NCBI GenBank assembly: GCA_022710185.1
Contig: JAKLHK010000022.1
Location: forward strand, 1 to 54,085
DNA: 54,085 bases
Source of the DNA: Bacteroidota bacterium
GTDB lineage: Bacteria; Bacteroidota; Bacteroidia; Bacteroidales; JAGNHN01
Reading direction: 5' to 3'
Shown: positions 43,571 to 53,700 of the stretch, piece after piece
How positions within the stretch are numbered: position 1 is the first letter of the stretch
How the letters are laid out: the number at the start of each line of letters is the position of its first letter
Position numbers and translations under genes: made by a program
The notes under the pieces: model-generated
What the model was told of the DNA's origin: nothing
The model's input: only the letters and a program-made list of their open reading frames with translations
The model's database searches: none

Positions 43571-43599
43571 GAAGCACCCGGCGGATTGCCGGGTGCTTC
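43571..43599 (-). terminator. Strong hairpin between two leftward genes
   Basis: A perfect 12-base stem (GAAGCACCCGGC with GCCGGGTGCTTC) and 5-base loop, about 90 bases after the acylphosphatase-like gene. No T-run follows on the minus strand (CCTGTTTC), but the stem strength makes a terminator likely. Confidence 0.7.
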
Positions 43600-43687
43600 G
43601 TTGAACCTGAGCAGCGCCTTGCTATGGCAGCGCCGTAAACGATGGATCAAGACCCTGAGTTGAGCAGTAGTGTCAGTAGCGTTCGTT

Positions 43688-43933
43688 TCAGGCAACGTGG
43701 TCAGCCAGCATGGTGTAATGTGCCATGCGAGGCATGTAGGATTGTGTCTTGTACCAATCGATAAAACGGCCGAGCTGGTCCTCTTCCCCTTCAAGCATAA
43801 GACTGGCCTGGTTCCCGGAGTGTGTCCGAGCAACACCAGTTAGCGCGAGATGAGAAGCATACATCATTGAGTAGAAACGGAACCGTTCCATCTCATGCAA
43901 GCCAGGAAGATCGACATTCAGCAAAAGGACCAT
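43688..43933 (-). CDS. Acylphosphatase-like small protein, probably not catalytic
   Basis: An 81-residue protein. Its pattern follows acylphosphatase: FRFYSMMYASHLALTGVAR takes the place of the helix plus G-W-V-x-N strand, and LMLEGEEDQLGRFIDWY the second helix. The Arg of the FR pair is kept. The phosphate-cradle loop (VQGV) is replaced by LPGLHEM, and the catalytic Asn of the GWVxN strand appears as Thr. It may therefore bind rather than hydrolyse acyl phosphates, or be a diverged relative. Family call is by eye. An 8-base inverted repeat lies about 50 bases upstream. Confidence 0.55.
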   Translation of the reverse strand: MVLLLNVDLPGLHEMERFRFYSMMYASHLALTGVARTHSGNQASLMLEGEEDQLGRFIDWYKTQSYMPRMAHYTMLADHVA

Positions 43934-44580
43934 ATGAAAGGTCTAAACGGGTTCGACCCGGCATAACAATAGCTGTTCCATTATTTGTATATCATTGATA
44001 ATATGACAAATAACAAACCAATTGCATCTCGTCTCCCATGAAACATCTCCGATTTCGGACAACAACGCATGCAGACAATTTCCATTCGCTTGATTATCAG
44101 GCCACAAAAAAGCGGATACCTCCGGGTATGCTCTCCGGAAACAGACAGGAGCGGGAAGTGGAAGGCAAAAAACCTAACCGGACCTACAGGGGGCGGAAAA
44201 ATGATTTTCCCTGAAGTTCATGGAGCGTGCGTCATCATCGATCTGAATCATAACACACCTGGACAAGATCGGGTGCTTAAGGCGCGGCCTGGCCACTGGT
44301 GTATGAATCCGGGTGGATTGAAGCGCAGTGATCAGGCTGAGGGTTACCAGACCGCATCAATGGAAGAAGTTAAAAGAGAGGATGGGGGGCGGACCCTCTG
44401 AACGGTTTTGAGGTTGCTGGAGATTGGAAAAGGGGGACCAGGCCCTCCTGGAGTGGGCGATGTAACCTGATCAACGGGGGGCCGTATAAGGGGGGGCAAG
44501 GCAGTCCTGAAGGTTCTGCTGAAAGGGTTCCCTGAGCGTTGAGCAACAAGGGATGCACGAAAAGATAATTTAGGATTAAT
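43934..44580. other. Gene-poor region upstream of the surface protein pair
   Basis: About 650 bases with no convincing gene. The longest open frames (44069-44401 plus strand, 44344-44652 minus strand) show no family resemblance. The left part holds an AT-rich inverted repeat, the right part purine- and G-rich sequence (GGGGGGCCG, GGGGGGGC) with small hairpins such as CCAGG/CCTGG. It could hold a decayed element or an RNA, but I cannot recognise one. Confidence 0.5.
43981..44013. promoter_or_regulatory. Inverted repeat TTATTTGT/ACAAATAA, possible operator
   Basis: Perfect 8-base arms separated by 17 bases, with an inner ATCATTGAT near-palindrome. It lies 48-80 bases upstream of the acylphosphatase-like gene, where a dimeric regulator could bind. 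Confidence 0.45.
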
Positions 44581-44612
44581 TTTGTTTATTGACCAAGTCC
44601 GCATTACATTTG
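44581..44612 (+). promoter_or_regulatory. Bacteroidota-type promoter of the 926-residue surface protein gene
   Basis: TTTG, 20 bases, TACATTTG: full match to the TTTG/TAnnTTTG consensus with allowed spacing, 64 bases before the start codon. Confidence 0.8.
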
Positions 44613-44675
44613 CACGATATATCCGCAAACCATCGAAAATCCGTTCAATCAACTATTAACCAAATCTTTCTCATC

Positions 44676-47456
44676 ATGAAAAGAATTACTGCGCTCGTGG
44701 CGGCCCTGTTGTTTGCAGTAGTGACATATGGCCAGCCAATTGTAACCAGCGTCGGTAACCTGACTGTTTGCACTGAGACGGTGGTCGTACCGGTCGAGGT
44801 GGTCAAGGTATCGAATGTTGGTGCCATTTCGCTGGTACTTCAGTACAATCCCGCCGTACTGACCTATGTTGGCTACCAGAACCAGCATCCATCCCTGGCC
44901 ATCGGGTATTCCACGGTGGTCAACCAGGTCGGAAACAAGATCTACTTTTCCTGGCACGCCATCAGTCCGCTGAACATCCTGCAGGGAACCCTGCTGGAGT
45001 ATGTGTTCACGTCTACCGGTGGATACAGCGCCCTAACCTGGGATGTTACAACCCAGGCCTCATGCGAATATGGTGATGTGAACGCCAACGTTTTGCCTGC
45101 AACCTTTACCAACGGCAGTGTTACCGTGGTTCCTGATCCGGCCATCACATCCGATCCGGCGAATGTTACCCTCGAAGAAGGCCAGAACGCCAGCTTCACT
45201 GTAACGGCCAGCAATGCTACCGGGTACCAGTGGGAAGTGAGCACCGACAACGGGAATACCTGGAACAGTGTAGGCAACACCCTTCCTTACATTGGTGCCA
45301 ACAGCGCCACCCTGCAGATCATCAGCACCCCGGTCGGGTTCAACCAGTACCAGTACCGCTGCATCGCATCGGGGATGTGCCAGCCGGCCGCTACCTCACA
45401 GGCAGCGCTCCTCACGGTGACACCGATCATTACAACAACCATCGGCACCCATTCTTTCTGCGCCGACGAGATCATCGTACCGGTGAACGTAGAGCATTTT
45501 TACGGTGTCGCCGGCGTTTCCCTGACCATGGGTTACAATTCGGTGGTCCTGCAATACGCAGGGGTCCACAGCAGCCATCCGGCCCTGGCCAGCGGTACAC
45601 TCTTCGACAATTCGATTCTGGGCAAGGTTTTCATCTCCTGGTTCTCCATTACTCCGGTGAACATTGGCGACGACCTGCTGCTTGAGCTTGCCTTCACCTC
45701 AAACAACCCCGGCGCCAGCTCCCTGGTATGGGACACCATCAACACCGGCAACTGTGAGTACAACAACATTGCCAGCGGCATCATTTCCTCGGTTTTTGTG
45801 GATGGGATGGTTAACGTCCTCCCTACCCCTGCGAAGTTCCAGGTGACCGGAGGCGGTGAATATTGCGCCGGTGGCATGGGGGTGATGTTAGGCCTGAGCG
45901 GTTCGCAGAACGGTGTGACCTATGAGCTGATGCTCGATGGCATTCACGTGATGTATATGAACGGAACGGGCAGCGCGATCAGCTTCGGCTACCAGACCGG
46001 TGCAGGCACCTATACCGTGCATGCCGTTACGGTCAGTTCAGGATGCGACATGCACATGACAGGCTCCAAAACTGTAACGATCAACGCCCTGCCGGTTGCC
46101 AACGCAGGAGCTGACCAGATCATGCTACTGGGCACCGGTGCCAGCCTTGATGGATCCGCCACCGGCGGTACCCCGGGCTACACTTACCTTTGGACCCCTG
46201 GCAACCTCGCTACGGAAGACGCCAACGTGAACCCGGCAGTCACTACCGTGTACACCCTCCTGGTAACCGACAGCAAGGGCTGCACCGACACCGACGATGC
46301 CACCGTTACGGTATACATGAACACCGTGAAGGGCTATGTCACCTATAACAATAACCAGAACACCCCGATGTCCGGCGTTACCGTGTACATGGAAGACGAC
46401 AATGGTGGAAGCAAGACCGTGAGGACTGATGTGACCGATGCCAACGGATACTATGAGTTCCCGGCAGTGGCCAACGGCACCTACAACCTCTGGGCCACCC
46501 ACAACGGCGCATGGGGCGGAGTCAACTCCACCGACGCTCTGGTGATTATGGAGCATTTCATCAAGCTGCACCTCATCACCGATCCCCTCAAGCTGGAAGC
46601 CGCCGATGTGGATGCCAGCACCTATGTGAACACTACTGATGCATTCCAGGCTGCCAGCCGTTTTGCACAGATCATCAGCGCCTTCAACGCCGGCGACTGG
46701 GTATTCGAGACCGCTCAGGTGACCCTGAACCTCGATGACTATGTCTCCGTGAACCTCGAAGGCATGTGTACCGGTGATGCCAACGGTTCCTACATTCCGG
46801 GCCTCAAGGCCGCTTCATCGGTCAGCCTCAGCCAGCAAGGCACACTGAACATCAGTGGTAAGAAAGAGATCGAGATCCCCTTCAGCGTTACTGAGCCCCA
46901 GCAGGTCGGCGCCATTTCCCTTGAGCTCCTGCTTCCCGAAGGTATGCAAGTGAGCAGCGTGATGGCCGGCAAGGAAATTGCCCTCTTCCGTCAGGAAGGA
47001 CAGGTGCTGAACATCTCATGGTACAATACCACTGCCCTTGATCTCGAAGCCGGACAGACCCTGTTCAGCATTCGCGCCATGGTGAATGGTGACCTCAATG
47101 GGGCCATCAGCCTGGTCGACGGTGAACTGGCCGATGCAACGGCTCAGCCCATCCCCGGGGCATCCATCGTAGCTCCCAAGCTCAGCAAGCTCAGTTCCAG
47201 CATGGAACTCAGCAACTATCCCAACCCCTTCAGCAGCCGTACCCAGATCTCCTACTCCTTGCCTGAGGCCGGAAATGTAGTGATCCGGGTGTTCAACCTG
47301 CTTGGAGAAGAGGTAGCCGAGCTGGTTAATGCCAGCGCTGAAGCCGGCGATCATACGGTGAGCTTCAACGGATCGTCCCTGCAGCCTGGTCTCTACCACT
47401 ATCGCATGGATGTGAACGGAGCCTCTGTGACACGCACCATGGTTCGTATCCGCTAA
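44676..47456 (+). CDS. T9SS surface protein with cohesin-like and dockerin-like modules (926 residues)
   Basis: Signal peptide 1-20. Modules in order: cohesin-like 22-152 (VGAISLVLQYNPAVLTYVG, IYFSWHAISPLNI); Ig-like 153-250; cohesin-like 251-383; a Gly-rich domain 384-472; PKD-like 473-548; CarboxypepD/Cna-B-like 549-607; dockerin-like 612-665; a third, diverged cohesin-like domain about 725-815; T9SS type A sorting domain about 845-926 (NYPNPF, FNLLGEEVAEL). In the dockerin-like part the second loop DVDASTYVNTTD has the calcium positions of dockerin, while the first (ending GVNSTDAL) lacks its early acidic residues. No enzyme domain is present. It probably forms a surface adhesin or scaffold. 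It aligns end to end with the C-terminal half of the next protein. I chose the ATG at 44676 for the signal peptide. Confidence 0.85.
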   Translation: MKRITALVAALLFAVVTYGQPIVTSVGNLTVCTETVVVPVEVVKVSNVGAISLVLQYNPAVLTYVGYQNQHPSLAIGYSTVVNQVGNKIYFSWHAISPLNILQGTLLEYVFTSTGGYSALTWDVTTQASCEYGDVNANVLPATFTNGSVTVVPDPAITSDPANVTLEEGQNASFTVTASNATGYQWEVSTDNGNTWNSVGNTLPYIGANSATLQIISTPVGFNQYQYRCIASGMCQPAATSQAALLTVTPIITTTIGTHSFCADEIIVPVNVEHFYGVAGVSLTMGYNSVVLQYAGVHSSHPALASGTLFDNSILGKVFISWFSITPVNIGDDLLLELAFTSNNPGASSLVWDTINTGNCEYNNIASGIISSVFVDGMVNVLPTPAKFQVTGGGEYCAGGMGVMLGLSGSQNGVTYELMLDGIHVMYMNGTGSAISFGYQTGAGTYTVHAVTVSSGCDMHMTGSKTVTINALPVANAGADQIMLLGTGASLDGSATGGTPGYTYLWTPGNLATEDANVNPAVTTVYTLLVTDSKGCTDTDDATVTVYMNTVKGYVTYNNNQNTPMSGVTVYMEDDNGGSKTVRTDVTDANGYYEFPAVANGTYNLWATHNGAWGGVNSTDALVIMEHFIKLHLITDPLKLEAADVDASTYVNTTDAFQAASRFAQIISAFNAGDWVFETAQVTLNLDDYVSVNLEGMCTGDANGSYIPGLKAASSVSLSQQGTLNISGKKEIEIPFSVTEPQQVGAISLELLLPEGMQVSSVMAGKEIALFRQEGQVLNISWYNTTALDLEAGQTLFSIRAMVNGDLNGAISLVDGELADATAQPIPGASIVAPKLSKLSSSMELSNYPNPFSSRTQISYSLPEAGNVVIRVFNLLGEEVAELVNASAEAGDHTVSFNGSSLQPGLYHYRMDVNGASVTRTMVRIR

Positions 47457-47476
47457 TTCGCTGTAAAGGAATATCG

Positions 47477-47509
47477 GCGGGCCCCCATAAAGGGCCCGCT
47501 TTTTTTTTC
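47477..47509 (+). terminator. Rho-independent terminator of the 926-residue surface protein gene
   Basis: Perfect 8-base stem (GCGGGCCC with GGGCCCGC) followed by nine or more Ts, about 20 bases after the stop. Confidence 0.93.
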
Positions 47510-47644
47510 TGGAATCGGTTTCAGATAATATGCAGCATCAAGGATCGTCTCAACTTTTTCTTTGTTTCTGCCTTGTTATTGGTTACCTTTCCCAATCCGT
47601 GTGGATAAATCGCTGAAATCTTCAGCAGATGGCCGTATGTGACT

Positions 47645-47674
47645 TTTGAAAACCTTATTAATTTTATATTTTTG
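47645..47674 (+). promoter_or_regulatory. Bacteroidota-type promoter of the 2029-residue surface protein gene
   Basis: TTTG, 18 bases, TATTTTTG: full consensus match, about 90 bases before the chosen start codon. Confidence 0.8.
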
Positions 47675-47764
47675 CAGTAGATGGGGAGGACTATAGGCTT
47701 GCCCATTGTATTGATGACCTTTGGATCTAATCGTCACCATCTTAAACATTCAAACCAATCCGTT

Positions 47765-50700
47765 ATGAAAGACCAGTTTACCATTTCCTTACGGAAGATC
47801 GGGATGCACCTGGCACTGAGCATGATCATGCTCCTGATGCTCGCGCTCGCTCCGGGAGTGTCCATGGCTCAGAACACGGTTGACATCGGGCTGTTCAACT
47901 CCACCACGGTACCCAACCAGGTAGAGGTGAAAGTCCGGCCCAATTTTACGTCGACAACCGCGGCCCTGACCAACATTCAGTTCACTATCCGGTGGGATGC
48001 GGCCGCCAGTGTCGGAATTTCCGCAGGCAGCCCACTCTTCCCTTACCTTCTCGCCCCAGCCTCCTCTGGAACCAGCGGGGGATACAACTACCAGAGCTTC
48101 GCCTCTGTCCCCGGCCAGGTGGTAAACTGGGTCGCAGGTAATGAATACACCGTACTCACCTTCACCTACAACACCTGCACAGGTTTTGAACTGGCCCCGG
48201 CTACCGATGCCTGGGTGCAGCTGAACAATGGGGTGTATTACGTGGAGATGTTCACCGCACAGCTGGACCACACCGGGAATTTCTACAACACCCCCCTGGT
48301 GTGCATCAGCCCCTTTCCTGCCACCGCTTCCAACCCAGTGCCAGCCAACGGCTCGCAGTATGTGGCCTACAACGGCAGCAACCAGATCGGTCTCGGCTGG
48401 GATTATGTTGCCGACCCGCTATACAATGATCCGGACAGCTTCCTTGTGACCGTTGGCCTGCAGACCTTCACGGTTCCCTTCGTGAGCGGGCAGACCACCT
48501 ATGCCAATGCCGTGCAGATTGCTCCTCCTTACCTGACAACGGTCAACTGGTCAGTAACTCCGTTCAACAACAACGGCAATGCCGGTGGTGTTCCCACCTG
48601 GTCATTCCTGTCGGCCCCGGCTCCCCTTACCGTGGATGCCATGGCCACCGGAGCCAGCACCATCTGTCTTGGTGCCTCTGCCAACCTGCTGGCTGACCCT
48701 TCAGGCGGTGTTTCTCCGATGAGCTTTGCATGGAGCCCCGCCGGAAGCCTCGATAACGACACGCTGATGCAGCCTGTGGCTACCCCCAGCGTAACCACCA
48801 CCTATACTGTAACCGTTACCGACATGCTGGGAAGCACGGCCACCGATGCGGTGACCATCGTAGTCAACGAAGCCAGCGTGGCCTTCAGTGCTGACCAGAC
48901 CATCTGTGCCGGCGGTTGTACCGAGATCGGTGCCACCGGTGGCCTGGTGTACAGCTGGGGCGATGGTGTACAGTCGGCATTCGTCAACGTCTGTCCTGTA
49001 CAGCATTCCACCTATAACCTTACTGTAACGGACACCAACGGCTGCGTTGCCACACATACCTTCAACGTTTTCGTTAATCCACTGCCCATAGTCGCTCTCG
49101 GCGCCATAGGGCCGTTCTGCGCCGCTGACGCACCCTACGCCATGACCGAAGGGACCCCAGCCGGGGGCACCTATTCAGGCTCCGCAGTCATCGGTTCCAC
49201 GTTCGACCCCTCTATGGCGATGGCCGGTTTCAATACAGTGACGTACACCTTCACCGATACCAATGGCTGTACCAATGAAGCCACCACCCAGGTCGAGGTA
49301 TTTGCCATGCCGGTGGTTGATTTCCCGGCCCTCGGCGGCGTGTGTGTCGACGGTGCCAATATCAGCCTTACCGCTGCCACCCCTGCTGGTGGTGTTTACA
49401 GCGGCCATGGCGTGACCAATGGCGTGTTTGAACCTGCCGTCGCAGGCGCAGGCACTCATACATTGTATTATGCTTTCGTTGATACCAACGGCTGCGCCGG
49501 CGCCGACAGCACCACCATCGTGGTCTATCCTGCGGCAACAGCATCAGCCGGGGCTGATGTTGCCTTGTGTGCCGGGGAATGCACCGACCTTACCGCTACC
49601 GGGGGTGTTGCTTTCCTTTGGAGCAACGGGGCTCAGACGGCTCTCATCAACGTATGTCCTGCCCAGACTTCTACCTTCAATGTCACTGTTACCGATGTGA
49701 ATGGCTGCATGGATGTAGCTGAAGTCGTAGTGACCATAAACGCACTGCCGACGGTTAGCGCCGGTGCCGACCAGGCCCTGTGTGCAGGTGAATGCACTAC
49801 CCTGCAGGCCAGCGGTGCTGCCAGCTATGTTTGGTCCAACGCACTGACCACCACCTCGATCTCAGTTTGTCCTGTGGAAACAACCACTTATACTGTGGTA
49901 GGTACCGACCTGAATGGTTGCGTGAACAGCGCTTCGGTAACTGTGACGGTAAACGCTCTCCCGGTTGTCAACCTGCCTTCCTTCCAGGGTGTTTGTATTG
50001 ACGGCGCCGCCTTCAGCCTCACCACCGGCACTCCTGCCGGCGGAACGTACAGCGGGCATGGCGTGTCCAACAATATGTTCAACCCGGCCGCAGCCGGCGT
50101 CGGTATCCATTGGATCTATTACTCCTATTCCGATAATATCGGCTGTAGTGGATCAGACAGCGCTTCGATCGAAGTGTTTGCCCTTCCGACGGCATCAGCC
50201 GGCGCCAACCTGAGCATTTGCGAAGGAAGCTGCACTGACCTTACTGCTACCGGTGGCGTGAGCTATGCCTGGAGCAATGGCGGACAGACGGCTACCATCA
50301 ATGTATGCCCCACTCAGCAGACTCTTTACACGGTAACAGTAACGGATGCCCATGGCTGCGTTGCCAACGCCGATGTGCTGGTCAGCCTCTTTGCCCTTCC
50401 GGTTGCCGATGCCGGCCAGAACCAGTCGATCTGCGCAGGAGACTGCATCAATCTGCTGGCCAGCGGTGGAGACACCTATGCCTGGTCGAACGGTATGACC
50501 GGTGCCGCCATCAATGTGTGCCCCACCCAGACGACCACTTTCGTGGTGACTGTTACCGATGCCAATGGTTGCCAGGATGTGGACAATGTCACCATTACTG
50601 TGGATCCGGTTCCGGTGGCCAATGCCGGTGCCGATGCCGCCATCTGCCTGGGCGACTGTGCCACCCTTACTGCCAGCGGTGGTGCCTCCTTCCTATGGAG

Positions 50701-53700
50701 CACCGGTGCAACTACGGCCTCCATTACCGTATGCCCCACCGTTAACACAACCTATACCGTCACTGTATCAAACGCCGGCTGCACTGCTTCCGACGATGTG
50801 AACGTGAATGTCGACCCTGCCGCAATAATCAGCGGACAGCCTGTAGATGTTGCTGTGGATCTTGGAGCTACGGCCAGTTTCAGCGTCATCGTCAGCGGTG
50901 CCAGCGGATATCAGTGGGAAGTTTCCACGGATGGTGGTTCCACCTGGAATCCTGTTGCTGATGGCCCGGTGTACCAGGGCGCCACAACCGGCACACTGGT
51001 GATCGGCGTTACTACGCTCAACCTGGACGGCTACAAGTACCGGGCACTGCTGGGAAGCCCCTGCGGACCTTCGGTCATTACGAATGTCGTTACCCTGAGC
51101 GTAGTAGCTCCCGCTATTTCGGCTCTGATGCCCAATATGACCTCCTGTGCCAGTGAGGTGGTAGTTCCGATCATCCTGGTGAAAACCATAGGTGTTGGTG
51201 CCATTTCACTCACCATGAACTTTGACCCCAGCGTGCTGGTGTATGACGGGTTCCAGAATTTGCACCCCTCGCTGCTCAATGGATTTGTCACGGTAGTCAA
51301 TCCTACGGCCAATTCCGTATACTTCAGTTGGTACAGCATCAATCCGCTCAACATTCTGTATGACACCCTGGTCGAGCTGGTATTCCACTCCCCGAACGGT
51401 GGCACCTCGGCCCTGACCTTTGACCTTGTCACCCCGGGCAACTGTGAATTCAGCGATGTGGCCACGAATGTGATCCCGGCCAGCTATTTCGCTGGCAGTG
51501 TGGTGGCTATACCTTCACCTGTTGTAACGACCGATCCGGCCGATGCAGACATCACTGAAGGCCAGAATGTAAGCTTCAGCATCTCCGCAACCAATGCCAC
51601 CTTCTATCAGTGGCAAATGAGCGACGATAACGGCACCAGCTGGTATAACCTTACGGATGGCGCCATGTACCAGGGCACGCACACCGGCACTTTGAGCATC
51701 TTCGGTGCCACCGTCTTTATGGATGAGTACCAGTATCGCTGCATCGCCAGTGGAACATGCTCGCCGGAAGATGTCAGCGATGCTGCCCATCTCAACGTAC
51801 GCCCGATCATCAATGCCTATATCGGACAGGTTGTCCGTTGCGCTGATGAAGTGATTATCCCCATCCATGTGACCCATGCCTATGGCATCGCCGGGGTATC
51901 GCTCACCCTCGGTTTCAATACTGTAGTGCTTAACTATGTAGGACTTCATAGCTCGCACCCCGATCTTAGCGTTGGTACGCTATACGACAACAGCACCTTT
52001 GGGCGCGTATATCTGAGCTGGTTCTCCACCACCCCTGTGGATCTCGGTGACACCATCCTCGTTGAGCTGCGATTCACAGCCAACCCCGGAACCAGCACCC
52101 TGGTATGGGACCTCAGTTTACCTGACAATTGCCAGTTCAATAATCTCGCCAGTGAAATCATTCAGACCGTATGGCAGGATGGTTCCGTGACGGTGAACCA
52201 GACCCCTATGGTTTATAATGTGACAGGCGGTGGCGAATACTGCTCCGGTGGTGCTGGTGTGGCCATTGGCCTCAGCGGCTCCCAGACCGGACGTTCCTAT
52301 TCCCTGTTCCGCAACGATGCCCCCACCGGGCAATCGGTAATGGGTACAGGCAGCGCTATCAGCTTCGGTATGCAGACCGTAGCCGGCACATACACCGTGG
52401 TGGCTACTAACCCCCTCACCGGCTGTGACAGCGAGATGCAGGGCTTCCGTAATGTGGTAATCAACCCGCTACCTGTGGCCAATGCCGGTGGCGATGTCTC
52501 CATTCTTCAGGGCACTTCTGTGGTGCTCAACGGATCGGTGACATTGGGCACCCCCGGATTCTCTTACCTGTGGACTCCAGGAGCCATGGCCACTGAAGAC
52601 GTTACTGTTTCTCCCGCCACTACCCAGGGTTACACCTTCCAGGTTACTGACAGCAAAGGCTGTATGGATATTGACGATGTGACGGTTACGGTATACGCCA
52701 ATACCATCAGCGGTCAGGTGACATACGACAACAATGCCGGTAGCCCCATGAGCAATGTGACGGTCTATCTAAACAATGACAGCAAGGCTGTGGTTGCGAC
52801 GGCTACTACCAACGCCAGTGGCTACTATTCCTTCCCGCCGGTGCCCAATGGTAGCTATACCATCACTGCTGCCACGACCAAGGCTTGGGGTGGTGTGAAC
52901 TCAACTGACGCTCTGGCCATCATGCAACACTTCATCAAGATCGACAGCCTTGAAGGCTTGCCGCTTGCCGCAGCCGACGTTGATGGTAGTGGCTATATCA
53001 ATACCACGGATGCTTTCAATGCCGCCCGTCGTTTCGCTCAGCTCATCACCAGCTTCCCTGTCGGAGACTGGGTCTTCGAAGAGAAGATGATCACCCTTGA
53101 TGAGAACGACTTCGTGACGGTTGACTTCATGGCCCTTTGCTATGGTGATGTAAACCGTTCACATACTCCTGCTGCCAAGGCAAGCACCACGCTCAGCCTG
53201 GCACACAAGGACGTTGTTCCTTACGCTGCAGGCAAAGAAGTAGTCCTGCCTGTCAGCATTGAACAGCCTATTGTGCTCGGTGCCCTTTCTATGGTTCTGG
53301 AGATCCCTGCCGGTGTGGCAGTGAATGAGGTCAGTGCCGACTTTACTCAGGACCTTATCTGGACCGTCAATGGTAATGAGCTCCGGATTTCCTGGTATAG
53401 CACCAATCCGGTATACCTGCGTCAGGGTGACGCACTGATGCATATCCGGGTGTCTGTTTCCTCCACGTTCCGTGGGGAGGCTGGGTTCGCTCTTGGTAAT
53501 GAGAGCGAACTTGCTGGTGCCCATGCAGAGGTGTTGAGCTTCATTGGGTTGGAGATGCCCAAGTTAGCTTCGGGCGCCCTGCTGACGGGTGTAAGCATGC
53601 ATAACTATCCCAACCCCTTCCGTGGCGTGACCAGCATCAGCTATGGCCTGCCGGAGAGCGGACATATCAGCCTCAAGGTGTACAATGTCCTTGGTGAAGA

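Noticed and set aside
43948..43961. GGTTCGACCC resembling a tRNA T-loop
   Set aside because: The flanking bases do not form a T stem or acceptor stem, and the place overlaps the upstream region of the acylphosphatase-like gene. No tRNA fold can be drawn.
44069..44401. 110-codon open frame in the gene-poor region
   Set aside because: No signal peptide, no family resemblance, odd composition and overlap with another equally long frame on the other strand; likely chance.
44400..44560. Possible group II intron end (GGCCGTATA and GGTTCTG pieces)
   Set aside because: The pieces do not form a domain V hairpin with the catalytic triad and bulge, and there is no reverse transcriptase gene.
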